DNA of 64,000 nucleotides from Caulobacter sp. Root1455 (lineage in GTDB: Bacteria; Pseudomonadota; Alphaproteobacteria; Caulobacterales; Caulobacteraceae): contig NZ_LMFQ01000001.1 of assembly GCF_001426905.1 (NCBI RefSeq), positions 248,001 through 312,000 of the forward strand, given 5' to 3'. Positions 54,667 through 62,130 of the stretch are shown piece after piece; the first letter of the stretch is position 1; each line of letters begins with the position of its first letter. The translations under genes and the position numbers were made by a program. The notes below the pieces were generated by a model that was given only the letters and a program-made list of their open reading frames with translations, was not told the origin of the DNA and ran no database searches.

Positions 54667-54694
54667 GCGTCCGTATTCCGTTACCCCCTCGCCG

Positions 54695-54800
54695 TCCGCC
54701 ATTCCGTTCGCCACGAGAGACGGAGGTGTGGCGCGCCAGCGCGGCAAGGCTCTCGTCGTCGGCTGAACCAGAGGGTGCGCCGCAGGGCGTGAGAACGAAG
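54695..54800. repeat. Relic of a family A repeat
   Basis: Retains the palindromic core GTGGCGCGCCAGCGCG and the GGCTGAACCAGAGG segment in reverse order, but the outer arms are no longer paired. It lies in the space between the aldehyde dehydrogenase and the convergent response regulator. Confidence 0.5.
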
Positions 54801-54824
54801 GTTGGGGTTAGGCGGCTGGATCGC

Positions 54825-55202
54825 CTATCCCGCCAGCGCCGCCTCGATCGCGGCCTTGAGCTGATGGTCGGAGACCGGCTTGAACAACACCCCCGCCGGA
54901 TGATCCAGGCGGATGCGATCCATGGTCGCCGGCTCGCGCGAGCCCGTGACGAAGATCACCTTTGAACCGACCGTGTCGTAGATCGCCAGGGCGGCGTCCA
55001 CGCCGTCCTTGTCGCCCTGCAGCCGCATGTCCATCAGCACGACGCCTGGGCGACACGACTGGGCCAGGGCGACGGCCTCGTCGGCCGAAGGGGCCGTGCC
55101 GCAGACCGTCAGTCCCATGTCTTCGACCTGCATGCTCAGGCCCTCGGCGATCAGGAACTCGTCATCGACCACCAGGACGAGCGTCCCGTTCAGGGCCTTC
55201 AC
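54825..55202 (-). CDS. Single-domain response regulator
   Basis: 125 aa, one CheY-like receiver and no output domain. It has the acidic pair D13/D14, phosphorylated D58 in VVLMDMRLQG, switch T86 in FVTGS and K108 in LFKPV. Its ATG overlaps the last four bases of the ethylene-receptor-like kinase gene, so it is its cognate partner. Being output-less, it may act as a phosphate sink, a protein-binding switch or a relay to another kinase. Confidence 0.93.
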   Translation of the reverse strand: MKALNGTLVLVVDDEFLIAEGLSMQVEDMGLTVCGTAPSADEAVALAQSCRPGVVLMDMRLQGDKDGVDAALAIYDTVGSKVIFVTGSREPATMDRIRLDHPAGVLFKPVSDHQLKAAIEAALAG

Positions 55203-56836
55203 GACAGCACCGGCGCGGCGACGCGAATTTCGGTTCGCGTTCCATTGTCTCTTCGCACCATGATGGTTCCCTTCAATTGCGCGGCGAGCCCCTCGATGAT
55301 GGTGACGCCGAGCGTGGTTCTCCCGCCGGGAGCCGGTGCTTCGCTCCCGTCGTGGCCCACGCCGTCGTCGGCGACGGCGAGCAGGACATCGCCGCCCTCG
55401 GTCCGGTCGAGACTGACCTCGATAACCCCGGCGCCCGTTGGAAAGGCGTGCTTGAGCGAATTGGTCACCAGTTCGGTGACCAGCAACCCCAACGGAATGG
55501 CGAAATCCAGGCCCACGTCCATCGGGATGGCCCGCACGGTGAGCTTGATGTCCTTGCTGGCCACGCTCTCGACGATATGGGACGACAGCTCCTGAAGGAA
55601 CGGCGTGATGTCGAAGGTCTTGAGGTCTTTCGACCCCATCAACTGGCTATGCACGAGGCCCAGGGCGTAGATCCGCCCGCGCAGGCCCTGCAGCGCCTGC
55701 TTGGCCTGCGGATCCGTCAGCTTGCGCGCCTGCATGACCAGCAGGCTGTCGACGATCTGCAGGTTGTTCTTCACGCGGTGATAGACCTCGCGCAGCAGCA
55801 GGTCGCGCTGGCTGACCGTGGCGGTCAGCTCCTCGACCAGGAGCTCCAGCTCGCGCGTCGCGGCGCGCAGCGCGCCCTGCGCCTTGTAGGTTTCGTCGAT
55901 GTCCTCGATGACGGCGACCGTCAGCACCGGCTCCCGCGTTTGGGCGTCGCGCACGATGCTGGCGGACACCCGCCCCCAGAACGGTTCGCCGCCGCGGCGC
56001 ACATAGCGCTTCTCCCGCACATAGGCGGGGATTTCCTCGTTGACCACGCGCTCGTACTCCGCCACCTCCGCCTCGCGGTCTTCGGGCCAGGTGAACTCCC
56101 AGCCCGAGCGGCCGACGATCTCCTCCGGCTCGTAGCCGAGCATGTGGGCGAAGGCGCGATTGGAGCGAATGATCCGCCCCGTCATGGGGTCGCTCTGGGC
56201 CTTGCCGACGGCGGCGGCCTCGAAACTGGCGCGAAAGGCCTCCTCGCTCTGGGCCAGGGCCTGCTCGGCGTGCGCCCGCTCCGCCAGGGCCTCGGTCAGT
56301 TGGATGTTGGCCGTCCGCAGCTGCGCGGTGCGCTCTTCGACCCGCCGCTCCAGCTCCACGTTGGAAGAGCGCACCAGGGCCTCGCTCTCCCGCAGAAGGG
56401 CGGCGGTGCGGCCTTGCGCGGCCACCGTGGCGGCCAGCTCGGCGTTGAGGCGTTCAAGATTCGCCGCCGACGGCACGGCCAGCAGCTTGGGCGTCAACGG
56501 CCAAAGGATGGCCGCCGTGGCGATCGACAGGATCGCCGTGGCCAGCTTGATCAAACCTTCCACGCCATAGGCCGGAACCCACAGGGTGAAGATCGACATC
56601 AGGTGCGTCGCGCCGCAGGCCAATATGAAGGCCACGAAGAGATAGGCCACCCATCCATAACGGATATCCGGCCGTTGCTTGACGAAGGCCGCGATGGCCA
56701 GCGGAATGGAAAAGTAGGCCAGGCCGATGGCCGCGTCGGACCCGGCGTGCAGCGCGACCAGACCCGGGGCCCAGCTTAGACAAAAGCCGTGGGGAGTCAG
56801 TCCAGACGGATTTAGCAGCCAATCCACAGGCGACAT
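55199..56836 (-). CDS. Histidine kinase with an ethylene-receptor-like (ETR1-type) membrane domain
   Basis: 545 aa. Residues ~25-115 form three membrane helices like the ethylene-binding domain: SDAAIGLAYFSIPLAIAAFV, then VAYLFVAFILACGATHLMSI. D34, Y41, P45, I71, C74 and H78 match ETR1 D25, Y32, P36, I62, C65 and H69, where the Cys and His hold Cu(I). A coiled coil (~125-200), a PAS domain (~196-318), a HisKA_2 helix with H353 (REVYHRVKNNLQ) and an ATPase domain (N459) follow. The start at 56836 is chosen over the upstream ATG at 56929, whose extension is not family-like. It is co-translated with the receiver gene after it. Ethylene binding is an inference. Confidence 0.9.
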   Translation of the reverse strand: MSPVDWLLNPSGLTPHGFCLSWAPGLVALHAGSDAAIGLAYFSIPLAIAAFVKQRPDIRYGWVAYLFVAFILACGATHLMSIFTLWVPAYGVEGLIKLATAILSIATAAILWPLTPKLLAVPSAANLERLNAELAATVAAQGRTAALLRESEALVRSSNVELERRVEERTAQLRTANIQLTEALAERAHAEQALAQSEEAFRASFEAAAVGKAQSDPMTGRIIRSNRAFAHMLGYEPEEIVGRSGWEFTWPEDREAEVAEYERVVNEEIPAYVREKRYVRRGGEPFWGRVSASIVRDAQTREPVLTVAVIEDIDETYKAQGALRAATRELELLVEELTATVSQRDLLLREVYHRVKNNLQIVDSLLVMQARKLTDPQAKQALQGLRGRIYALGLVHSQLMGSKDLKTFDITPFLQELSSHIVESVASKDIKLTVRAIPMDVGLDFAIPLGLLVTELVTNSLKHAFPTGAGVIEVSLDRTEGGDVLLAVADDGVGHDGSEAPAPGGRTTLGVTIIEGLAAQLKGTIMVRRDNGTRTEIRVAAPVLS

Positions 56837-56935
56837 GTACAGACCCCCGACGGGCGCGCTTCTTCTGGCCGAGCGCGGCCCTCCCCACGATTCACGACCC
56901 GTCAAACCCCACAAGTTTAACGACTTCACACGGCA

Positions 56936-56948
56936 TGCTAAATTAGCA
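56936..56948. promoter_or_regulatory. Palindrome upstream of the ethylene-receptor-like kinase
   Basis: TGCTAAATTAGCA is perfectly symmetric around a central A, 100 bp upstream of the kinase start in an AT-rich patch. It may be an operator or part of the promoter. No regulator is assigned. Confidence 0.42.
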
Positions 56949-57041
56949 AGCGAGCCATGAGCGCAGGTATTCCGGGTTTCGGTTAGTGAATTCGAACCTT
57001 TCTTCGAACTTCCCGATCGAACTCCGCCGTGGGCGGCGGGT

Positions 57042-57167
57042 TCAGCGCCAGCCCGCGAGACCCGGGCCGCGGCCGGCGCACCCGTGACGCGCGATGATCC
57101 GGACGGTGACGATCAGGACGAGAAGCTTCCAGGCTTCGGCGAGGATGCCGGCCCGACGACGGCGCAT
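57042..57167 (-). CDS. Small basic membrane-anchored peptide (41 aa)
   Basis: 41 aa, MRRRRAGILAEAWKLLVLIV then TVRIIARHGC and a Gly-rich end. AAGGAG sits six bases before the ATG, an ideal ribosome site. The middle is a short hydrophobic helix with Arg on both sides. It follows wrbA on the same strand after a region with two stable hairpins. Not recognised; it could be a small membrane protein or a leader peptide. Confidence 0.55.
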   Translation of the reverse strand: MRRRRAGILAEAWKLLVLIVTVRIIARHGCAGRGPGLAGWR

Positions 57168-57210
57168 GACGTGCTCCTTGAGATGCTGGAAAGGCGGAGC
57201 GGAAGGAAAG

Positions 57211-57279
57211 CCGGCTGGCTCCCCGGGGGGAGAGCCAGCCGGCCGTCGGCGGCGCGGTTCCTGGGGGGAGGGAGAACCG
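57211..57279. other. Two consecutive hairpins between wrbA and the 41-aa ORF
   Basis: CCGGCTGGCTC/GAGCCAGCCGG is a perfect 11-bp stem at 57211-57242, and CGGTTC/GAACCG a 6-bp stem at 57255-57279. Both loops hold a similar G-run (GGGGGGAG). On the minus strand they lie in the 214-bp stretch after wrbA and before the small ORF. They may be a terminator, mRNA stabilisers, or a structured leader. Confidence 0.45.
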
Positions 57280-57381
57280 GCCGCGGGGCCTTCCAGGCGC
57301 CGACAGGCGCAGGGGAAGGCGTAAGGAGAACTAGACCCTGGATCGGACCGTCCGGCTTGGACGATCCGAGCCCGGCTTGGC

Positions 57382-57981
57382 TTAGCCGAACAGCTTGGCG
57401 GCGGTCTTGGCGACCAGTTCACCCTGGTGGCGGGCGCCGGCCAGCTCTAGTTCGCTGGGCTGACGCGAGCCGTCGGCGCCGGCGATGGTGGTGGCGCCGT
57501 AGGGCGCGCCGCCGACGATTTCCTCCAGGGTCATCTGGCCCTGATGGCTGTAGGGCAGGCCGACGATCGTCATGCCGAAGTGCAGCAGGTTGGTGATGAT
57601 CGAGAACAGGGTGGTCTCGTTGCCGCCGTGCTGGGTGGCCGACGAGGTGAAGGCGCCGCCCACCTTGCCGTTCAGCGCGCCGCGCGCCCACAGGCCGCCG
57701 GCCTGGTCGAGGAAGTTGGCCATCTGCGAGCTCATGCGGCCAAAGCGGGTGCCCGTGCCGACGATGATGGCGTCGTAGTTTTCCAGTTCGGCGATCGTGG
57801 CGACCGGGGCGGCCTGGTCGAGCTTGTAGTGCGACTTCACCGCGACCTCCTGCGGGACCAGCTCCGGCACGCGCTTGACGTCGACGGTCGCGCCGGCGGC
57901 GCGGGCGCCCTCGGCGACGGCGTTGGCCATCGTCTCGATGTGGCCGTAGGCGGAGTAGTAGAGAACGAGAACCTTGGCCAT
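57382..57981 (-). CDS. wrbA: NAD(P)H:quinone oxidoreductase, WrbA type
   Basis: 199 aa flavodoxin-like FMN enzyme that reduces quinones by two electrons. Family landmarks: [20 protein letters not shown] (FMN loop), [40 protein letters not shown] and [27 protein letters not shown] lies six bases before the ATG. It is downstream of pirin, with a long inverted repeat between them. Confidence 0.95.
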   Translation of the reverse strand: MAKVLVLYYSAYGHIETMANAVAEGARAAGATVDVKRVPELVPQEVAVKSHYKLDQAAPVATIAELENYDAIIVGTGTRFGRMSSQMANFLDQAGGLWARGALNGKVGGAFTSSATQHGGNETTLFSIITNLLHFGMTIVGLPYSHQGQMTLEEIVGGAPYGATTIAGADGSRQPSELELAGARHQGELVAKTAAKLFG

Positions 57982-58108
57982 GACGGCCTCCTTGGGAACT
58001 TGAGGTTGGATCTTGGACTTCGGGGGAAGGTTCGGGCTTGAAGAAACCGAACCTTTAGAGAGAGAGAGAGCGATTGGGGCGCACCGACACCCGCGTCTGG
58101 GGCGGAAA

Positions 58109-58195
58109 CCTCGTCCTTCGACAAGCTCAGGATGAGGTTTCTCGACAGCCCAGGCCTGTAAATGGTCCTCATCCTGAGCTTGTCGAAGGACGAGG
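58109..58195. repeat. 29-bp perfect inverted repeat (family D)
   Basis: The arms at 58109-58137 and 58167-58195 are perfect 29-bp complements and begin CCTCGTCCTTCGACAAGCTC. The central 29 bases include AGCCCAGGCCTGTAAATGG. This sequence type is known as a common dispersed repeat in alphaproteobacterial genomes. It lies between two minus-strand genes, pirin and wrbA. Confidence 0.88.
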
Positions 58196-58227
58196 ACCAC
58201 GCACAGAGCGTGAATGTCGATCAGCCT

Positions 58228-58926
58228 TTAGGCGGCGTCGACGAGCACCAGCTCGGCGTCTTCCAACGCTTTCACGCGGATGACCGCCTCGTCCTGGATG
58301 GCCGCGCCGTCGCGGGTGTTCAGGGTCACGCCGTTGACCTCGACCTTGCCGGTCGACGGCACAAGGTAGCCCTTGCGGTCCGCGCCCAACGCGTACTCGG
58401 TGGTCTCGCCGGCCTTCAGCGTGGCGCCCAGGACGCGGGCGTCGGTGCGGATCGGCAGGGCGTCGGCGTCGCCTTCGAAGCCGCTGGCCAGGGCCACGAA
58501 CTTGCCCGAGCGGTCGCCCTTGGGGAAAGGCTTGGCGCCCCAGGCCGGACCTTCGCCGCGCTTGTTGGGGATGATCCAGATCTGGAAGATCTTGGTCGCG
58601 GTGCTTTCGAGGTTGTACTCGGAGTGGCGGATGCCGGTGCCGGCGCTCATCACCTGGACGTCGCCGGCCTCGGTGCGGCCCTTGTTGCCCAGGTTGTCCT
58701 GGTGGGTGATCGCGCCTTCGCGGACATAGGTGATGATCTCCATGTCGGCGTGCGGGTGGGGCGGAAAGCCCGTGCCGGCCGCGATGGTGTCGTCGTTCCA
58801 CACCCGCAGGGCGCCGTGATGGACGCGGCTGGGATCGTGATAGTCGGCGAACGAGAAGTGGTGCTTGGCGTCCAGCCAACCGTGGTTGGCGCCGCCCAGG
58901 CTGTCGAAGGTTCTGACGTCGATCAT
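58228..58926 (-). CDS. Pirin family protein
   Basis: 232 aa bicupin. The metal site is in the N-terminal cupin: FPPHPHADMEIITYV followed by ITHQDN and IRHSEYN, giving His and Glu ligands. IWIIPNKRGEGPAWGAK is the usual linker. Some pirins have quercetinase activity; others act as redox cofactors. The ATG at 58926 has GGAG upstream. It is divergent from a LysR gene, a very common pirin arrangement. Confidence 0.93.
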   Translation of the reverse strand: MIDVRTFDSLGGANHGWLDAKHHFSFADYHDPSRVHHGALRVWNDDTIAAGTGFPPHPHADMEIITYVREGAITHQDNLGNKGRTEAGDVQVMSAGTGIRHSEYNLESTATKIFQIWIIPNKRGEGPAWGAKPFPKGDRSGKFVALASGFEGDADALPIRTDARVLGATLKAGETTEYALGADRKGYLVPSTGKVEVNGVTLNTRDGAAIQDEAVIRVKALEDAELVLVDAA

Positions 58927-59056
58927 GTCTTGTCTCCGGGAGACCGAGCCCCCTGAGGAGGAGGGGTGGGGCCGTCTCTGTTGGAGGGAAGATGGGGTAT
59001 TGCGTCCTATGCCGAAATGGAAATGATCGAAACGAACCGTTTCGGAAATCGCACCC

Positions 59057-59965
59057 ATGAAACTCCCCGACTTCGAGGCCTGGGCCGTGTTCGCCAAGGT
59101 GGTCGAGACCGGCTCGTTCGTCGGGGCGGCGCAGCAGCTGAACCTGTCCAAGGCCACGGTCTCCAAGGCCGTCACCCGGCTGGAGACGCGGCTGGGAACG
59201 ACGCTGTTCCACCGCACCTCGCGGCGCCTGTCGCTGACCGAGGCCGGCCGCGCCTCGCTGGACCGCGCCGCCCACCTGCTGCAGGAGGCCGAGGCCCTGG
59301 AGGCCGAGGCCTCGGCCCAGTCGGCCACGCCGCGCGGCCTGGTGCGAGCGGCCGCGCCGATGTCGTTCGGGATCGCCCATCTGGGCCCGGCCCTGCCGGA
59401 CTTCTTCGCCCTCTATCCGGAGGTGTCGGTCGAGCTGTCGCTGTCGGACCAACTGGTCGACATCGTCGAGGAGGGTTTCGACCTGGCCCTACGGATCTCG
59501 GCCCTGGAGGATTCCAGCCTGCTGGCCCGACGCCTGTGTCCGGTGCGGGTGATGCTGGTCGGCTCGCCGGCCTATTTCGACCGGCACGGCCGGCCCGGCC
59601 ACCCCAAGGACCTGACCGCCCATCGCGGCCTGTTCTACACGGGCGGCCGGTCCAAGGACGTTTGGCGGTTCCAGCACGCCGAGCACGGACAATACGCGGT
59701 CAGCGTGCCCTCGCCGCTGCGGGTCAACAACGCCGACATCCTGCGGCCCGCCCTGCTGGCCGGCCTGGGCCTGGCCATGCAGCCGGACTTCCTGGCCTGG
59801 GCGGACGTGAAGGCGGGCCTGCTGGAAGAGGTCCTGGCCGACTGGGCCCCGCCGCCCATCGCCCTGCACCTGGTCACCCCGCCCAGCACGATCCGGCCGG
59901 CCCGGGTGGAGGCGCTGATCGCGTTCCTGGCCAAGCGGATGGCGGCCGCGCCGTGGTTGGGGTGA
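59057..59965 (+). CDS. LysR-family transcriptional regulator
   Basis: 302 aa. The N-terminal helix-turn-helix is [20 protein letters not shown] followed by [20 protein letters not shown]. The C-terminal effector domain (~90-295) includes [20 protein letters not shown] and [20 protein letters not shown]. It is divergent from pirin across 130 bp and probably controls it. A family A repeat follows the stop. Confidence 0.93.
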   Translation: MKLPDFEAWAVFAKVVETGSFVGAAQQLNLSKATVSKAVTRLETRLGTTLFHRTSRRLSLTEAGRASLDRAAHLLQEAEALEAEASAQSATPRGLVRAAAPMSFGIAHLGPALPDFFALYPEVSVELSLSDQLVDIVEEGFDLALRISALEDSSLLARRLCPVRVMLVGSPAYFDRHGRPGHPKDLTAHRGLFYTGGRSKDVWRFQHAEHGQYAVSVPSPLRVNNADILRPALLAGLGLAMQPDFLAWADVKAGLLEEVLADWAPPPIALHLVTPPSTIRPARVEALIAFLAKRMAAAPWLG

Positions 59966-59990
59966 CAAGGCCGACCCGCCCCCCCTTCAA

Positions 59991-60120
59991 CCGTCATCCC
60001 GGGCCTTGTGCCCGGGACCCCTGGTTCAGCTGACGGTGAAGTGAAATGGCGCGCCGGCGCGCCACACCCCCGCACCTGCGGCGGCAAGAGGGGTCCCGGG
60101 CACAAGGCCCGGGATGACGG
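59991..60120. repeat. Inverted-repeat element, family A, copy 6
   Basis: Forward copy with exactly paired arms (CCGTCATCCCGGGCCTTGTG and its complement) and the standard core, very close to the copies at 12450 and 16229. It lies between LysR and the small exported peptide on the other strand. Confidence 0.92.
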
Positions 60121-60188
60121 CGCTTAATGAGGGTGACGAGAAATGCGGCGCGCCAAACGGCGCATCCGTTCGACCTAGCCGAACTGGA

Positions 60189-60314
60189 TCAAGCCATCTC
60201 GTGCTTGTCGCTGAGGCACTCGCCGATGGCGCGAGCGCAGCCGGGCAAGCCCAGGGCGCCGATGAACGACATGGCGACCGCGCAGACCAGCATCACGGGT
60301 TGGAAGAAACGCAT
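60189..60314 (-). CDS. Small exported Cys-containing peptide (41 aa)
   Basis: 41 aa, MRFFQPVMLVCAVAMSFIGA then LGLPGCARAIGECLSDKHEM. A signal-like hydrophobic stretch is followed by two Cys (26 and 33), which could be lipidated (LPGC) or disulfide-bonded. TGGAG lies nine bases before the ATG. It is 127 bp downstream of selO on the same strand. Not recognised. Confidence 0.5.
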   Translation of the reverse strand: MRFFQPVMLVCAVAMSFIGALGLPGCARAIGECLSDKHEMA

Positions 60315-60440
60315 GCGAAATTCTCCACAGGCCACTTCGTTCGTAGGGCGAGCTTCAACCCAGATAAGGCTGAAGCTTGACGTTCGTTCCCGCCCACGTC
60401 GGAAAAGCTCAGCGTGCGGCAGATTTGTCTCACCCGTATG

Positions 60441-61865
60441 TCAGTCTCCCAACGCATAGGCGACACGAGCGGCTTCAATTCGCCCCAGTTTGGCCTCGAG
60501 CGCCGACCAGTCGTCGGCCTCCGCGATCGGCGCCCACAGGGCCTCGACCTCGTCGATCAGCATTTCCTCGGGCTCGGACCGGGCGAAGACCGGGCTTTCA
60601 AGGCGCTCGGGGCGATCGGTCTCGAACCCGGCCAGCCGGCGGCGGAAGTCGAGAAACGCTTCCTGTCCGTACAGGTCGGCCCGCGGACCCGCCAAGGCGC
60701 GGGCCCGCGAAGCCTCGCCGCCGAACCAGTCGAAGAAGAACGGCTCCCAGCGCAGTGATTCGCCGCCCGACGCCAAGGCCACGAACGCGGCCTGCACCAG
60801 GGCGAGGTCCTCGTCGGCCGAGCGGCTCTTCAGGCCCAGGCGGTCCAGCATCGCCGCGCGAAGGGAGTCGCGATAGAGGTCGGAAAAGCCGTTGAGGGCG
60901 GCGATCAGCCCGGCGTCGTCGGTGACCTGGGCCAGGCACCCCGCCAGCTGCTGCAGGTTCCAGAACACCGTCTCCGGCTGGCGGCCGAAGCTGTAGAGGC
61001 CCGAATGGTCGAAATAGGCGGCCGTGAAGTTCGGGTCGTTCTGGGGCAGGAACCGCCAGGGGCCGTAGTCGAAGCTCTCGCCGGTGACGACCATGTTGTC
61101 GGTGTTGAGCACCCCGTGCACGAAGCCGGCCGCCATCCAGCGGGCCAGCAGCCGGGCGCTGGCGGCGACCACCTGCTCCAGCAGGACCTTGGGCCGATCC
61201 GGCTCGTCGGCCGCCTGGGGGAAATAGGTCTCGACCGCGTGGTCGACCAGGACGGCGATGTTGTCGGGCCGCTGCAGGAAGGCCTGACGCTGGAAGGTCC
61301 CGAACCGGATGTGGCTGTGCGACAGCCGGGTCAGCACGGCCGAGCGGGTCGGGCTGGGCTCGTCGCCGCGCACCAGGTCCTCGCCGGTCTCGACCAGGGA
61401 GAAGGCCCGCGAGGTGGGAACGCCCAGGGCCTCGAGCATGCTCGCGGCCAGGATCTCGCGCACCCCGCCCTTCAGGGTCAGCCGCCCGTCGCCGGCCCGC
61501 GACCACGGCGTCTGGCCCGAGCCCTTGGTGGCCAGGTCGAGGAGACGATCCGTGCCCCGTTCCCGCAGTTGGGCGAACAGGAAGCCGCGCCCGTCGCCCA
61601 GGTCGGGGTTGTAGGTGCGGAACTGATGGCCGTGATAGCGCACGGCCAGCGGCCCGGGCTGGTTGTCCGGCAACGGCTTGAAGCGGGCGAAGCGTTCCAG
61701 CCATTCGGCGTCGCTCAACCCCTCCAGCCCCACGCTGGCGGCCGCGCGGTCGTTTCGGAACCGCAGGATCGTCTGGGGGAAGTCGGCGGGGGCGACAGGA
61801 TCGGCGAACTCCGGCCCAAGGCGCATGAAAACCGGGTCGGGACGGTAGGCGGCGGAGATCGGCAT
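60441..61865 (-). CDS. selO: SelO/YdiU-family protein adenylyltransferase
   Basis: 474 aa pseudokinase that transfers AMP to Ser/Thr/Tyr of target proteins in redox stress. Conserved segments: DLATKGSGQTPWSRAGDGRL, LKGGVREILAASMLEALGVP, RLSHSHIRFGTFQ and the active-site VHGVLNTDNMVVTGESFDYG, where the Asn and Asp ligate metal. The last residues (VAYALGD) do not show the Sec/Cys-containing end that names the family. ATG at 61865 gives the usual length. Confidence 0.94.
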   Translation of the reverse strand: MPISAAYRPDPVFMRLGPEFADPVAPADFPQTILRFRNDRAAASVGLEGLSDAEWLERFARFKPLPDNQPGPLAVRYHGHQFRTYNPDLGDGRGFLFAQLRERGTDRLLDLATKGSGQTPWSRAGDGRLTLKGGVREILAASMLEALGVPTSRAFSLVETGEDLVRGDEPSPTRSAVLTRLSHSHIRFGTFQRQAFLQRPDNIAVLVDHAVETYFPQAADEPDRPKVLLEQVVAASARLLARWMAAGFVHGVLNTDNMVVTGESFDYGPWRFLPQNDPNFTAAYFDHSGLYSFGRQPETVFWNLQQLAGCLAQVTDDAGLIAALNGFSDLYRDSLRAAMLDRLGLKSRSADEDLALVQAAFVALASGGESLRWEPFFFDWFGGEASRARALAGPRADLYGQEAFLDFRRRLAGFETDRPERLESPVFARSEPEEMLIDEVEALWAPIAEADDWSALEAKLGRIEAARVAYALGD

Positions 61866-62048
61866 GTCCTCGACATGAGCCGCCGGGCGCGCGGGCGCAA
61901 GCATGCCGGGACGCTTTCGAGGCGTCGGAAGGTCGGGGATGGCGGCCGAACGCTGTCGCATCCGCGCAACAGGCCTGCTCGAACCTTTAAACCATAAGGT
62001 TTTTCCTTGCCCAGCCCCCAGCCGGGCCGTAACCCTTGCTTGTCAATT

Positions 62049-62062
62049 CGAACAAATGTTCG
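62049..62062. promoter_or_regulatory. Palindrome upstream of the TonB-dependent receptor
   Basis: CGAACAAATGTTCG, perfect 6-bp arms with AA between, 69-82 bp before the receptor start. It fits the Gram-positive LexA consensus, but alphaproteobacterial LexA uses GTTC-N7-GTTC, so another regulator of the receptor is more likely. A weak hairpin AACCTT/AAGGTT followed by TTT lies just upstream at 61982-62001. Confidence 0.42.
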
Positions 62063-62130
62063 GGTTAGGACCAAATCAAAAGACGGGGGCGATGCAAGCG
62101 CTCTCGTCATAAAACGAACCGAGGTAGGAA

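Noticed and set aside
62049..62062. SOS (LexA) box
   Set aside because: The spacing is of the Gram-positive form; alphaproteobacterial LexA uses GTTC-N7-GTTC, and the gene behind is a TonB receptor, not a repair gene.
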